Positions 33,962 to 43,349 are shown, counted from the first letter of the stretch. The stretch: 64,000 bases of DNA from Roseibium porphyridii (GCF_026191725.2 NZ_CP120863.1:1654001-1718000); one strand, 5' to 3'. The notes: generated by a model from the sequence alone, not told the origin. Made by a program: numbers and translations.

Positions 33962-34894
33962 ATGTCAACACTGAATAATGGGCGGCCTGACATTCGCTCA
34001 ATGGAAGCTTTTGCCGCTGTGGTCCGCTACGGGTCCATGACGGCCGCCGCCCAGAGGTTGTCAATCAGCCAGCCGGCTGTGACGAGAATGGTCAAGGATT
34101 TGGAGGCGCGCGTAGGTTTTGCGTTGTTCGAGCGGAACGGGCCAAAAATCTCTCCGACCGCCAAGGGGATCAAATTTTTTGAAGAATCCCAGCGTGTTAT
34201 GGCAAACCTGTCGCAATTGACGGAACGGGCTCATGCGATCAGAGACGAAAGGTTAGCTGCTATCGACATCGTTGCGACTCCGACAATGTCCGCAGGACTG
34301 GTCGGACCGGTGCTGTCACGCGTCGCTGACGTATTGCCTGATTTTGTTCATGTCGAAACGACAACTTCAGAACGGGTTCTGCACGCACTTCGTCAACGCA
34401 CGGCCGACCTTGGGTTTTCAGCCTATCCGAGTGAGCACGACCGCTTGAAATGCCTTGCTCGTTTTGACTCTCTGGTCGTCGCCGTGGTCCGGAAGGGGAG
34501 CCGCTTTGATGGTGACGAGCCGATCCCGCTCTCGGTGTTCGCAAGCGAAAGAATGGCAACCATCTGCAACGGTTACGGTGTTCGTGACGCCATCAATCGC
34601 GCACTTGGCGAAGCAGGCATAAGACCTTCGTCTGAAATTGCCACCAACTCGTCCCTGAGCGCGGCAATGGCGGCGCGGGCAGGGTTGGGGGTCGCTCTCT
34701 GTGATCCGGTAACTGCACTTGGCGTGCCGATTGAAGGTGTGTCAATCCGGCCTTTGACGGCCAAGATTAGCTACGCATGGGGTTTGTTCGCCGACGACGA
34801 GAACCCACTGAGAGATCGTCTCAATCTGGTGGTCGAAGCTTGCGTTGCCGAAAGCGAGCAGATCATTCAAGGTGTTGAAAAGCTTTGGAACTAA
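33962..34894 (+). CDS. LysR-family transcriptional regulator
   Basis: From the ATG at 33962 the protein has 310 residues: an N-terminal helix-turn-helix (MEAFAAVVRYGSMTAAAQRL, SQPAVTRMVKDLE) and a periplasmic-binding-protein-like effector domain (about 90-300). Earlier in-frame starts exist at 33902 and 33929, but the first would place the LysR-type palindrome inside the coding region. Transcribed away from the monooxygenase/opine/Pot operon, it is probably its activator, responding to the imported compound. Confidence 0.88.
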   Translation: MSTLNNGRPDIRSMEAFAAVVRYGSMTAAAQRLSISQPAVTRMVKDLEARVGFALFERNGPKISPTAKGIKFFEESQRVMANLSQLTERAHAIRDERLAAIDIVATPTMSAGLVGPVLSRVADVLPDFVHVETTTSERVLHALRQRTADLGFSAYPSEHDRLKCLARFDSLVVAVVRKGSRFDGDEPIPLSVFASERMATICNGYGVRDAINRALGEAGIRPSSEIATNSSLSAAMAARAGLGVALCDPVTALGVPIEGVSIRPLTAKISYAWGLFADDENPLRDRLNLVVEACVAESEQIIQGVEKLWN

Positions 34895-34999
34895 TGCATC
34901 TCGAACGTACTCTCCGTAACGTTTCCGGGCACCCGGTGAGGAGCCCTCAAAAGGTAGCAAACGAAGCATCATTTTGAGTTTTCAAGACCGCTAACTGAC

Positions 35000-37432
35000 T
35001 CAGGTCTTGATCCGCTCCATTTTTGGGTCAAACAGCGGAGCAAGCGTGACGTCGGCTTTTACCCGCTCGGTTCCGACTTCAATTTCATAGTCGGCGGATA
35101 GGACATGGTCTCTCGTAACGCCGTCCGGATGCCGGACGTAGCCAATTCCGATACTCTTGCCGAGCGTATGGCCATAGCCGCCCGAACTCAGCCAGCCACA
35201 GCGTTCACCATTGCGGTAAATCGTTTCCCGTCCGGACAGGATGACGTCGCCGTCGGTCGTGAAGGTTGCGAGCATTTTCTTCACGCCGTTCTCGCGCTGT
35301 TGCTGCACGGCGCTGCGGCCCTTGAAGTCGGCATTGGTCTTCATCTTGACAGCCCAGCCGAGGCCGGCCTCGTCCGGTGTATGGTCCGGCCCGATATCTG
35401 ATCCCCAGGCGCGATATCCTTTTTCAAGGCGCAGCGTTTCTATTGCGCGGTAGCCGGCGTTGCGCAGGCCGAATTCTTTCCCGGCATCGTGCAGCGCGTC
35501 ATAGACTGATTGTGCGTATTCGGTCGGCAAGTGCAGTTCCCAGCCAAGTTCACCGACATAGGTAATGCGCAGCGCGAGGACCGGACAGCCGGCAATTCCG
35601 ATCCGGTGCGCCTGACCGAAGGGAAACGCGTCGTTGCCGACGTCAGCCCGGGTGCAGGCAGCAAGAATGTGCCGCGCTTTTGGCCCGAAAAGCGAGAGCA
35701 CCGCATTCGACGATGTGACATCGATGAGCTCGGCCCTCAATCCGTCCGGAATGTTGCGTCCGATCCAGTCAAAGTCGTGTGTGGCAAAGCCGGTTCCGGT
35801 GACGATATAATATTCATCGATGGACGTTCGCACGCAGGTGAGGTCGCATTCGATCCCACCGCGGTCGTTCAGCATCTGCGTATAGATGATCGAGCCCACC
35901 GGCTTGTCCACGCGGTTTGCGGCGATCCAGCTCAGTGCGGCTTCGGCATCCGGGCCTTTCAGGATGAATTTTGCGAAAGACGTCTGGTCAAACAGGACGG
36001 CGGCTTCACGGGCTGCCTTGTGTTCCCTGCCGACCGGAGCGTGCCAGTTCGGACGTTCGAACGTGTAGATATCGCGTGCTTCCTCATCGGCTTCGGCATA
36101 CCAGTTTGGGCGCTCCCAGCCGAGTTTCTCACCGAAAACAGCCCCGGCCGATTTTAACCGATCATAAAGCGGCGACCGGCGGCAGGGCCGGCCACTGTCG
36201 TGTTCTTCCGAAGGCCAGGCCATCGTGTAGTGCTTGCCATAGGCTTCCAGCGTGCGGGTTCGCACCCAGTCGGTGTCGGTGTGGGGCCGTCCAAAGCGGC
36301 GGATATCGACCGGCCAGAGGTCGTAGGGCGGTTCACCCTTTGCGACCCATTCGGCCAGTGCCATTCCTGCACCGCCGCCCGCCGCAATGCCAAAAGCGTT
36401 GAAACCGGCACCGACGAAGACATTCGCCATCTCAGGTGCTTCGCCCAGAATGAAGTTGCCGTCCGGCGTAAAGCTTTCCGGTCCGTTGACCAGTTGTTTG
36501 ATGCCGACATTTTCAAGAGCGGGTACGCGCGGCAATGACAGTTCCATCAATTGCTCAAAGTGGTCGAAGTTACTGTCCAGCAGCTGATAGTCGAACGGGT
36601 CGGGTACACCGTCGACCGCCCAGGGAATACCGTTCGGCTCATATCCGCCCATGACAAGACCGCCGACTTCCTCCTTGTAGTAGGTCAGCCGGTCCGGATC
36701 GCGCAATGTCGGCAGGTTGGAGGGGACGCCGAAGGCTTCCGTGATCATGTACTGGTGTTCGACGGAAACCAGCGGCACGGTGACCCCTATCGTTGCCGCG
36801 AGCTCCCGGGTCCATTGTCCGCAGCACAGCACCAGTTTCTCGCAAGCGATATCGCCTTTGGCGGTGCGTACACCTTTAATGGTCCCGCGTTCGGTCAAAA
36901 TCTCAAGAACCGATGTATTTTCAACCAGCTTTGCACCACCAGCCCGCGCGCCTTTGGCGAGTGCCTGGGTAATGTCGGAGGGGCTTGCCTGACCATCCGT
37001 TGGCAGATAGGCGGCCCCGACGACATCGCTGATATCCATCAGCGGCCAAAGCTCCTGCGCTTCCCTTGCCGTCAGCAGCTGCATGTCCAGGCCGAAACTG
37101 TGGGCCGTGGTTGCCTGGCGTTTGACCTCGGTCCAGCGTTCCTTGTTGCAGGCGAGGCGGAGGCCGCCGTTCATTTTCCAGCCGGTCGCCTGACCAGTTT
37201 CGGCTTCCAGCCTGTCGTATAGCGAGATCGAGTAACCCAGAAGCTGCGTGATATTGGCGTTGGAACGCAGCTGACCGACCAGACCTGCGGCGTGCCATGT
37301 GGAGCCGGACGTCAGGGCTGCCTTTTCGAGAAGCAGAACTTCCTGCCCCATCTGAGCCAGATGATAGGCCGTCGAACAACCGACAATGCCGCCGCCGATA
37401 ATGATGATCTTCGAGGATGAGGGAAGTGTCAT
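35000..37432 (-). CDS. FAD-dependent dimethylglycine/sarcosine dehydrogenase-like protein with GcvT domain (copy 1)
   Basis: The 810-residue protein has an N-terminal DAO-type FAD domain (IIGGGIVGCSTAYHL). His47 in STWHAAGL is in the position that carries covalent FAD in dimethylglycine and sarcosine dehydrogenases. A C-terminal aminomethyltransferase (GcvT) tetrahydrofolate domain (about 430-800) follows. Family members oxidatively N-demethylate glycine derivatives and pass formaldehyde-level carbon to folate. It follows choline-kinase-like, betaine permease and ATPase genes in one operon, so the substrate is probably an N-methylated compound taken up by that importer. A GTG at 37444 is an alternative start. 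Confidence 0.88.
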   Translation of the reverse strand: MTLPSSSKIIIIGGGIVGCSTAYHLAQMGQEVLLLEKAALTSGSTWHAAGLVGQLRSNANITQLLGYSISLYDRLEAETGQATGWKMNGGLRLACNKERWTEVKRQATTAHSFGLDMQLLTAREAQELWPLMDISDVVGAAYLPTDGQASPSDITQALAKGARAGGAKLVENTSVLEILTERGTIKGVRTAKGDIACEKLVLCCGQWTRELAATIGVTVPLVSVEHQYMITEAFGVPSNLPTLRDPDRLTYYKEEVGGLVMGGYEPNGIPWAVDGVPDPFDYQLLDSNFDHFEQLMELSLPRVPALENVGIKQLVNGPESFTPDGNFILGEAPEMANVFVGAGFNAFGIAAGGGAGMALAEWVAKGEPPYDLWPVDIRRFGRPHTDTDWVRTRTLEAYGKHYTMAWPSEEHDSGRPCRRSPLYDRLKSAGAVFGEKLGWERPNWYAEADEEARDIYTFERPNWHAPVGREHKAAREAAVLFDQTSFAKFILKGPDAEAALSWIAANRVDKPVGSIIYTQMLNDRGGIECDLTCVRTSIDEYYIVTGTGFATHDFDWIGRNIPDGLRAELIDVTSSNAVLSLFGPKARHILAACTRADVGNDAFPFGQAHRIGIAGCPVLALRITYVGELGWELHLPTEYAQSVYDALHDAGKEFGLRNAGYRAIETLRLEKGYRAWGSDIGPDHTPDEAGLGWAVKMKTNADFKGRSAVQQQRENGVKKMLATFTTDGDVILSGRETIYRNGERCGWLSSGGYGHTLGKSIGIGYVRHPDGVTRDHVLSADYEIEVGTERVKADVTLAPLFDPKMERIKT

Positions 37433-37440
37433 GAGGGCTC

Positions 37441-38316
37441 TCACAATTCACGGAATTTAGAAAGGGCGGCGGTCAGCCGGTCCATGTTTTCACGGGTATA
37501 GGCGGCATAGTCGAAATCAAGGCGCGAATGGATTTCCGATGTCATCGACCAGAGCGTTTCTCGCATCAGGGACGTGCATTTCATGGCCTGGTAGGCCCGC
37601 CAGTGCGTCTCTGCCGGTGCCTCGAAATACTGCTCGAGCATCGTGTTTTCCTGTGCTTCGCACAGACCATTGTTGGATGCGAGGCCGGCAAGATCGAAGA
37701 GCGGTGAGTTGAATCCGCCATATTCCCAGTCGATCAGCCAAAGTCTTTCACCGTCATCAAGAAGATTGGCTGCGAGCAGATCATTGTGCCCGACAACAAG
37801 GTCGACCGGGCCAACGGCCTTTTCGAGATCGGAGAGGGTGTCCATCAGACCAGGGAGTAAGTCAGAATGTGCCGATCTATCGGCTTTCAGGCGCGTTACG
37901 TAGGTCCGGTTCACTTGAAACGGCCAGAATGTGAGGATCGGGCTGCTCAGATGGCCGCCCAGTTCCCGATGAGCTCTGGCGACCAGATCAATTATCTTGT
38001 TCAGGTTCGCCGGGTCACGGACGTCTGCTTCCTGGAAGGTTCGCGCCTCCACGAAATTTAGGACCAGAACTCCGGGTTCCTGATGAAAGACAGCCGGAGA
38101 AACGCCTGCCATTTCAGCAGCCTGGCTGAGTGCGAGTTCGTTCCAGCGCATGACACCGTGTTCGGGAATGTCGTCGCCAAGGCGGACGACAAAACGGCGG
38201 TCACCGTCGCGCACAAGAAGATTGATGTTGGTGATGCCGCCTCCCAATGGGGTTATGTCCTGAGGGTCGGAGAAGCAGGCAAGTGCCGTGGCTCGTGCAA
38301 TTGCGGTTTCAGACAT
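37441..38316 (-). CDS. Choline-kinase/APH-fold phosphotransferase (copy 1)
   Basis: This 291-residue kinase-like protein has the Brenner-type catalytic motif GHNDLLAANLL (Asp base, Asn metal ligand) and the second metal motif WLIDWEYGG, as in choline kinase, LicA and ThiK. The ATG at 38316 lies 2 bases after the permease stop; the longer upstream frame is a shadow of the permease gene. Its stop is just before the dehydrogenase start, so import, phosphorylation and demethylation are physically linked. The phosphorylated substrate is unknown; an amino-alcohol is the simplest guess. Confidence 0.85.
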   Translation of the reverse strand: MSETAIARATALACFSDPQDITPLGGGITNINLLVRDGDRRFVVRLGDDIPEHGVMRWNELALSQAAEMAGVSPAVFHQEPGVLVLNFVEARTFQEADVRDPANLNKIIDLVARAHRELGGHLSSPILTFWPFQVNRTYVTRLKADRSAHSDLLPGLMDTLSDLEKAVGPVDLVVGHNDLLAANLLDDGERLWLIDWEYGGFNSPLFDLAGLASNNGLCEAQENTMLEQYFEAPAETHWRAYQAMKCTSLMRETLWSMTSEIHSRLDFDYAAYTRENMDRLTAALSKFREL

Positions 38317-38318
38317 GC

Positions 38319-40304
38319 TTAAATCCCCAGCCTTTCGCGCTGGCCTGTCGCAAGCGCGTTGATGACCCTGTCGGTGATGATTGCAATGAAAGCGACGGAA
38401 AGGCCTGCGACGATACCTTGGCCCGCGTTGGCCTTGGTCAGAGCGATATAGACTTCCTGACCAAGGTCCCTTGTGCCCACGAGCGCGGTGATTACCAGCA
38501 TGGACAGTGCGAGCATTATTGTCTGGTTCAAACCCAGAAAGAGGTGCGGTGTCGCGAGCGGCAGCTTGATGCGCCAAAGCAGTTGCTGCCTGGTGCAACC
38601 GGACATCAGTCCTGCCTCGATCAGGGACGGCGGAACCTCCTTGAGGCCGTGCGCTGCGTAGCGGACGGCGGGAGCCAGTGCATAAAGGACCACGGCAATC
38701 ATGGCACTGAAATCGCCGACGCGAAACAGCATGACAACCGGGATCAGATAAACAAAACTGGGCAGGGTCTGCAGCGTATCCATCAGCCCCAGGATGACGC
38801 GTCCGGCGCGTGGACTTTCTGCAGCCCAGACACCAAGCGGTATGCCGATGATCGTCGCAATCAGAACCGAGACACCGCACAAGTAAATCGTCACCATGGC
38901 CTTGGACCAAAGCCCGGAGGCGGCGATGAAAGCCATCAGAAGTCCTGCGAGCAAGCCGATCTTCCAACCACCGACCCGCCAGGCGATGAGAGCGGTCGCA
39001 ACGATCCCCCAGGCCCAGGGAATTCCGCTGAAAAACTTCTTCACCGGGAGAAGTAACCATTGAAGGATCACCGTCTTGATGGCTTCGAACGTGTCGAAGA
39101 AGTTGACGTTGATCCATTGCATGGCATCAGACCAGAACGGTCCCGTCGTAATCGTCAGGGCATCCGGATAAGTCTGAACAGCCGGGACGAACTGGCCCAG
39201 AATGAGCGTTGACGCGATCACAAGAAAGACCGTTCCGGACCATGGGTGGCGCTGCAGGAGGTTCCCTTCCAAGGGGTGACGCGCGCTCCTTTCCGCGAAG
39301 GCCTGGCTTGCCCGATCGAGCGCGATCGCCATCACCACGATGCCAAGCCCAGCCTCGATGCCTCCGCCGATATCCAACCGTCGCAGGCTGGACAGAACAT
39401 CGAAGCCGAGGCCGCCGGCGCCGATCATGGACGCGATGATCACCATGTTGAGCGTCAGCATGATTACCTGGTTCACACCGACCATCAGGGTCGGAACCGC
39501 TGACGGAACGAGGACCTTCCACATCATCTGCCGATTGCGGCAACCTGCCATGCGGCCCGCTTCGATCACTTCCTTCGGTACCGAGTTCAGCGCGACGATG
39601 GTTATACGGACCATGGGTGGCATGGCATAAATCACCGTTGCAACGAGTGCTGCGACGGGACCGAATCCGAACAGGATCAGGATGGGTACGAGATAGGCAA
39701 AAACCGGAACGGTCTGCATCAGGTCCAGGATCGGCCGCAGCATGCGCTCAAACCAGCGGACCCGATACGCCAGGATCCCAAGAAAAAGACCGCCAACGAC
39801 GCCAATCGGAACCGAGATAAGCACCGAGGCAAGCGTCACCATGGCGCTTTCCCATTGCCCGAATACGGCAAGATAGAGAAAACAGGCCCCGACAAGAACG
39901 GATAGAAACCAGTCGCGCGCGTAGTGCCCTATCGCCATGATCGTCACGATCACCGCAACCCAGCTGAGTGCCGGGGCTATCTGTGCGGCGGCATCGCCGA
40001 CGCCGCTGCTGAAGCCTTCGACCAGCAGATTGCGCAACACCTGATAGGGGGCTTCGATCAACGCCGAGATGGCACGGGTCAGGTCACGAAACGAAAAGAA
40101 GTAGAAGCCGGCGCTTTCAACCAGCCAGTCAAGAAACGCACTGATGCGGTCTTCGAGTGGCAATTCCCAACCTTTGGGGTAGCGAACGATCCAACGGGCA
40201 TCGAGTGCCTTGTAGAGCTGAAAGGAGTAGCTCGACAGCAGCCAGGTGACTGCGAAAAGCGTTCCCCAGAACATCCAGCCGGACTTTGCCGCGCGCGCAA
40301 TCAT
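38319..40304 (-). CDS. Betaine-type ABC permease with two fused ProW domains
   Basis: The 661-residue protein contains two complete OpuAB/ProW-type permease domains in tandem (about 140-335 and 450-655). Each has its own EAA loop: EVIEAGRMAGCRNRQMMWKV and SLIEAGLMSGCTRQQLLWRI. Extra membrane segments lie at the N-terminus and between the halves. Classical ProW has one such domain and dimerises, so this is a fused pseudo-dimer. Its start overlaps the ATPase stop (ATGA). The expected substrate is a quaternary or tertiary amine such as a betaine. Confidence 0.9.
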   Translation of the reverse strand: MIARAAKSGWMFWGTLFAVTWLLSSYSFQLYKALDARWIVRYPKGWELPLEDRISAFLDWLVESAGFYFFSFRDLTRAISALIEAPYQVLRNLLVEGFSSGVGDAAAQIAPALSWVAVIVTIMAIGHYARDWFLSVLVGACFLYLAVFGQWESAMVTLASVLISVPIGVVGGLFLGILAYRVRWFERMLRPILDLMQTVPVFAYLVPILILFGFGPVAALVATVIYAMPPMVRITIVALNSVPKEVIEAGRMAGCRNRQMMWKVLVPSAVPTLMVGVNQVIMLTLNMVIIASMIGAGGLGFDVLSSLRRLDIGGGIEAGLGIVVMAIALDRASQAFAERSARHPLEGNLLQRHPWSGTVFLVIASTLILGQFVPAVQTYPDALTITTGPFWSDAMQWINVNFFDTFEAIKTVILQWLLLPVKKFFSGIPWAWGIVATALIAWRVGGWKIGLLAGLLMAFIAASGLWSKAMVTIYLCGVSVLIATIIGIPLGVWAAESPRAGRVILGLMDTLQTLPSFVYLIPVVMLFRVGDFSAMIAVVLYALAPAVRYAAHGLKEVPPSLIEAGLMSGCTRQQLLWRIKLPLATPHLFLGLNQTIMLALSMLVITALVGTRDLGQEVYIALTKANAGQGIVAGLSVAFIAIITDRVINALATGQRERLGI

Positions 40305-41314
40305 CTGCGTCCCACCAGCACGTCGATGACCGCCTTTCGGGAAATCTGTCCGACCGGCTTGTCACCGTCCATGACTTTGTGCGGGAGGTCCGAAGCTTCC
40401 ACCGGATCGGCAATGGCTTCGATCACGGCGTTATGGAAAACTTCGCCGGCGAAGCTGTCGCCGTTCAGCGGTTCCATCACGGATGCTGCGCGGATTACCT
40501 TCGCCCGGCTGACATGGCGCGTGAACTCAGCGACATAGTCTGTTGCCGGTTGCAAAACGAGATCTTCAGGGGTCGCTACCTGTTCAATGATCCCGTCCTT
40601 CATGACCGCAATTCGATCCGCGAGCCGGATGGCCTCGTCAAAATCATGGGTGATGAAGACAATCGTCTTGTGAAGAATGTTCTGAAGCCGAAGGAACTCG
40701 TCCTGCATTTCGCGCCGGATCAGAGGATCAAGTGCGGAGAACGGTTCGTCCAGAAACCAGATTTCCGGTTCGGCGGCGAGGCTGCGGGCAATGCCGACGC
40801 GCTGCTGCTGACCGCCTGAAAGTTCGCGCGGGAAATAGCCCTCACGCCCCTTGAGACCAACCAGTTCCACGACTTCTCGAGCCCGTTCTTCGCGCGTCTT
40901 CTTGTCAACGCCCTGGATGTCGAGCGGAAAAGCAGCGTTTTCCAGAACCGTCAGATGCGGCAGCAAGGCGAATTGCTGGAACACCATGCCCATTTTCTTG
41001 CGTCGGATCTGGATCAGTTCCTCTTCACTGGCACTGAGCAGGTCCTTGTCCTCGAAACGGATTTCGCCAGCTGTGGAATCCACAAGCCGCGACATGCAAC
41101 GCACAAGCGTGGACTTGCCGGAGCCTGACAGCCCCATGATGACGAAAATCTCACCCTTCCGGATCTGGACATTCACCGCCCGTACCGCTCCGATGAGATT
41201 GGCCGCCTCCAGATCGGCGGAAGAAGGAGTGGCGTTGGTCTTTAAAAAAGTATCGGCCTGCGGGCCGTATAACTTCCATACGTTCCGGCAATCGAGAATT
41301 ACGGGCTTCGTCAT
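40301..41314 (-). CDS. Betaine-type ABC transporter ATP-binding protein (ProV-like)
   Basis: This 337-residue ATPase has an N-terminal extension typical of ProV (VWKLYGPQ), Walker A GLSGSGKST, signature LSGGQQQRVGIARSLA, Walker B IWFLDEPFSALD and H-loop FITHDFDEA. The C-terminal part (about 270-337, ending GQISRKAVIDVLVGRR) resembles a partial CBS region, which in ProV/OpuA senses ionic strength. It lies downstream of the binding protein across a strong hairpin. Confidence 0.92.
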   Translation of the reverse strand: MTKPVILDCRNVWKLYGPQADTFLKTNATPSSADLEAANLIGAVRAVNVQIRKGEIFVIMGLSGSGKSTLVRCMSRLVDSTAGEIRFEDKDLLSASEEELIQIRRKKMGMVFQQFALLPHLTVLENAAFPLDIQGVDKKTREERAREVVELVGLKGREGYFPRELSGGQQQRVGIARSLAAEPEIWFLDEPFSALDPLIRREMQDEFLRLQNILHKTIVFITHDFDEAIRLADRIAVMKDGIIEQVATPEDLVLQPATDYVAEFTRHVSRAKVIRAASVMEPLNGDSFAGEVFHNAVIEAIADPVEASDLPHKVMDGDKPVGQISRKAVIDVLVGRR

Positions 41315-41380
41315 CCAGTCCTCGGTGGAGGTTTTATTCCCTGTGTCGGGAAACTGTCTTGCCAGTCATCCGGACTGGTG

Positions 41381-41417
41381 TCCTGCACGCATCAAATTCG
41401 GATTGCTGCGTGCAGGA
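41381..41417 (-). terminator. Hairpin between betaine-type binding protein and ATPase genes
   Basis: TCCTGCACGCA (41381-41391) and TGCGTGCAGGA (41407-41417) are perfect inverted repeats of 11 bases around a 15-base loop, 14 bases after the binding-protein stop read on the minus strand. A second small hairpin, CCAGT/ACTGG (41362-41378), follows. Neither has a T tail, so partial termination or 3' end protection is more likely than full termination. Confidence 0.65.
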
Positions 41418-41431
41418 AGTATGGAACGGCC

Positions 41432-42364
41432 TTATTTGGCAATCCAGCCCGACCATGTGTCCTTGTTGTCGGCCATCCATGCGGCAACCGTGTCATCAAC
41501 GGATTTGCCGTTGAGATCGACTTCGGTGACCATGGCGCCATAATCGGCGTTGGAGAGGTTGAAGTTCCCGATTGCCTTCGCAGCGCCCGGCCACTTGTCG
41601 GCGACACCGGCCCAGCTGACTTTCCAGATTGGGCCGCGCGGCTTGCCGCAGTCATAGGCCGCATCCGGGTTCACACCAACCGACGGATCGGCGTAGCATT
41701 CCGGTGAGAACGGCGGGAATTCAACGAATTCACCATCATATTTCGCAGGGGCCCAGTGGGGCGCATAGACCCAAAGCATGATCGGGTCTTGGCGTTGGTA
41801 AGCTGCTTCCAGTTCGGCGAAAAGGGCCGCGTCAGTGCCGGCATGAACCACCTCGAAGTCCAGTCCGAGAGCCTCGACACGCTCTTCATCAAAGCCGCCC
41901 CAGGTAACGGGTCCGCCAAGGTAGCGGCCGAATGGCGCAGTTTCAGGCGTCGAGAATTCTTCAGCACAATCCTTCAGAGCTTCCCAGTTGGGGAGGCCGG
42001 GGCAGCGCTCTTTCATGTAGGACGGGTACCACCATTCCTCGATTGCCTGGAGGCCGGTTTCGCCAAGATTGACGACATTTCCTGTCGCGAAGGCCTCGTC
42101 CATCGCTTCGCGCCCGGTCGTTTCCCAAATTTCCATGGCGACATGCAAGTCGCCCGTCTTCAGGCCTGCGAATTGGGCAATATAGTCGGCTTGAACATAT
42201 TCGACGTTATAGCCGGCTTCCTTCAGAACTTCGCCCATGAGCTTGGTTGTGATCAGCTGGCCGGACCAGTCATGAAGAGTAAGTTTGATCGGATCACTGG
42301 ACTCGGCCGCGAGTGCAGGCGCGACTGCCAACATTGCGGACAGTGCTAAAGAAACGCGCTTCAT
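41432..42364 (-). CDS. Betaine-type periplasmic substrate-binding protein (ProX/OpuAC family)
   Basis: This 310-residue binding protein has a signal peptide (MKRVSLALSAMLAVAPALAA, cleavage before ES). OpuAC-type segments include IKLTLHDWSGQLITTKLMGEV and VAMEIWETTGREAMDE; Trp residues such as those in WYPSYM, VTWGGF and the paired YAPHW region could form an aromatic cage for a methylated ammonium group. The ATG at 42364 has GGGAGG upstream and is preferred over 42391. First gene of the importer-kinase-dehydrogenase operon, with a candidate DeoR operator about 100 bases upstream. Confidence 0.88.
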   Translation of the reverse strand: MKRVSLALSAMLAVAPALAAESSDPIKLTLHDWSGQLITTKLMGEVLKEAGYNVEYVQADYIAQFAGLKTGDLHVAMEIWETTGREAMDEAFATGNVVNLGETGLQAIEEWWYPSYMKERCPGLPNWEALKDCAEEFSTPETAPFGRYLGGPVTWGGFDEERVEALGLDFEVVHAGTDAALFAELEAAYQRQDPIMLWVYAPHWAPAKYDGEFVEFPPFSPECYADPSVGVNPDAAYDCGKPRGPIWKVSWAGVADKWPGAAKAIGNFNLSNADYGAMVTEVDLNGKSVDDTVAAWMADNKDTWSGWIAK

Positions 42365-42463
42365 ATTTTCCTCCCTGACGAATTTTGCCAATGCGGGACT
42401 GCCCAGGCATCACCCCCTCAGCAGATGCCATCTCGGCACAACACCTTCTTAGACTGCCAGCAT

Positions 42464-42482
42464 AAATCAACAAAAAGCAACA
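42464..42482. promoter_or_regulatory. Candidate DeoR operator in divergent proX/phosphatase promoter
   Basis: On the minus strand 42482-42464 reads TGTTGCTTTTTGTTGATTT: two TGTTG units ten bases apart. The same pattern, TGTTG-N3-TTTGTT, occurs twice in the promoter between the second dehydrogenase and the DeoR gene. The site is about 100 bases from both the binding-protein start and the phosphatase start, so one operator could serve both directions. Confidence 0.6.
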
Positions 42483-42575
42483 TATGGCTTCAAATTTTGT
42501 CGGTTTTGGATACATTTTGAGCATAAAGCGATCATTCGTTAGTCAATAATCGTCGGAAATGCGGAGAAGCGCGGA

Positions 42576-43349
42576 ATGCCGGATCTTTCGAACAGGTTGG
42601 AAAAGGCCTTGGCGATGACTGAAGAGGCTGCAGCAGTCAGCCTTTTTTATTTCAGGAAAAATCCTAAGACCGAAACCAAGGCTGATTTGAGCCCTGTCAC
42701 CCAGGCAGACAAGGCGACAGAAAGATCTCTCAGGGACAGCATCCAGCTACATTTTCCTGATGAAGCGATCTTCGGAGAGGAATTCGGACAGACCGGGGAG
42801 GCGGCTGCGATGTGGATCATTGATCCAATCGATGGCACGCGTTCGTTCATCGCCGGCCTGCCGCTTTTCGGCATGTTGCTTGGGTTTCTGATCGAAGGCT
42901 GTCCGAAGATGGGTGTGATCCGGATGCCGGCACTCGGCGAAGTCTATGCCGGGGGCAAAAACCTTCCGGCCACGTGCAACGGGACAGCCATCCATGTCAG
43001 CTCCTGCCGTTCTCTTGCAGAGGCCCACCTGTTCATCAATGAGGGCGACAAACTGGCTCTGTCTGAACCGGAAGCATTTCAGCGCCTCGTTCGTTCGGGA
43101 CAGCTGCGCAGACTGGGTGCCGATTGTTATCCGCATGCGCTTTTGGCGCGGGGCCATGTCGATGCCGTCGTGGACTACGATTTGCAGCCCTACGATTATC
43201 TGCCGGTATCTGCCGTGGTTGAGGCGGCAGGCGGGGTCATGACGGACTGGCAAGGCAATCCGCTGACAATGACATCAGACGGACGCACTGTCACGGCAGC
43301 TACTACGGAGTTGCATGCCGAACTTCTGGAGGTGCTCAACCGGCCCTGA
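42576..43349 (+). CDS. Inositol monophosphatase/HisN-family phosphatase
   Basis: This 257-residue lithium-sensitive-type phosphatase has the metal-binding motifs GEEFG (about residue 67), WIIDPIDGTRSF (about 80-91) and, near the C-terminus, YDYLPVSAVVEAAGG. The second motif is more like histidinol-phosphatase HisN than classic IMPase (WDxAAG). It is divergent from the importer operon and sits between two kinase/dehydrogenase sets, so it probably hydrolyses a phosphorylated metabolite made by the choline-kinase-like proteins. Its last 14 bases overlap the end of the second kinase gene on the opposite strand. Confidence 0.87.
   Translation: MPDLSNRLEKALAMTEEAAAVSLFYFRKNPKTETKADLSPVTQADKATERSLRDSIQLHFPDEAIFGEEFGQTGEAAAMWIIDPIDGTRSFIAGLPLFGMLLGFLIEGCPKMGVIRMPALGEVYAGGKNLPATCNGTAIHVSSCRSLAEAHLFINEGDKLALSEPEAFQRLVRSGQLRRLGADCYPHALLARGHVDAVVDYDLQPYDYLPVSAVVEAAGGVMTDWQGNPLTMTSDGRTVTAATTELHAELLEVLNRP

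Noticed and set aside
38317..39117. N-terminal extension of the first choline-kinase-like gene
   Set aside because: The extension is out of frame with, and wholly inside, the ProW-type permease gene; the ATG at 38316 gives the family-like start.
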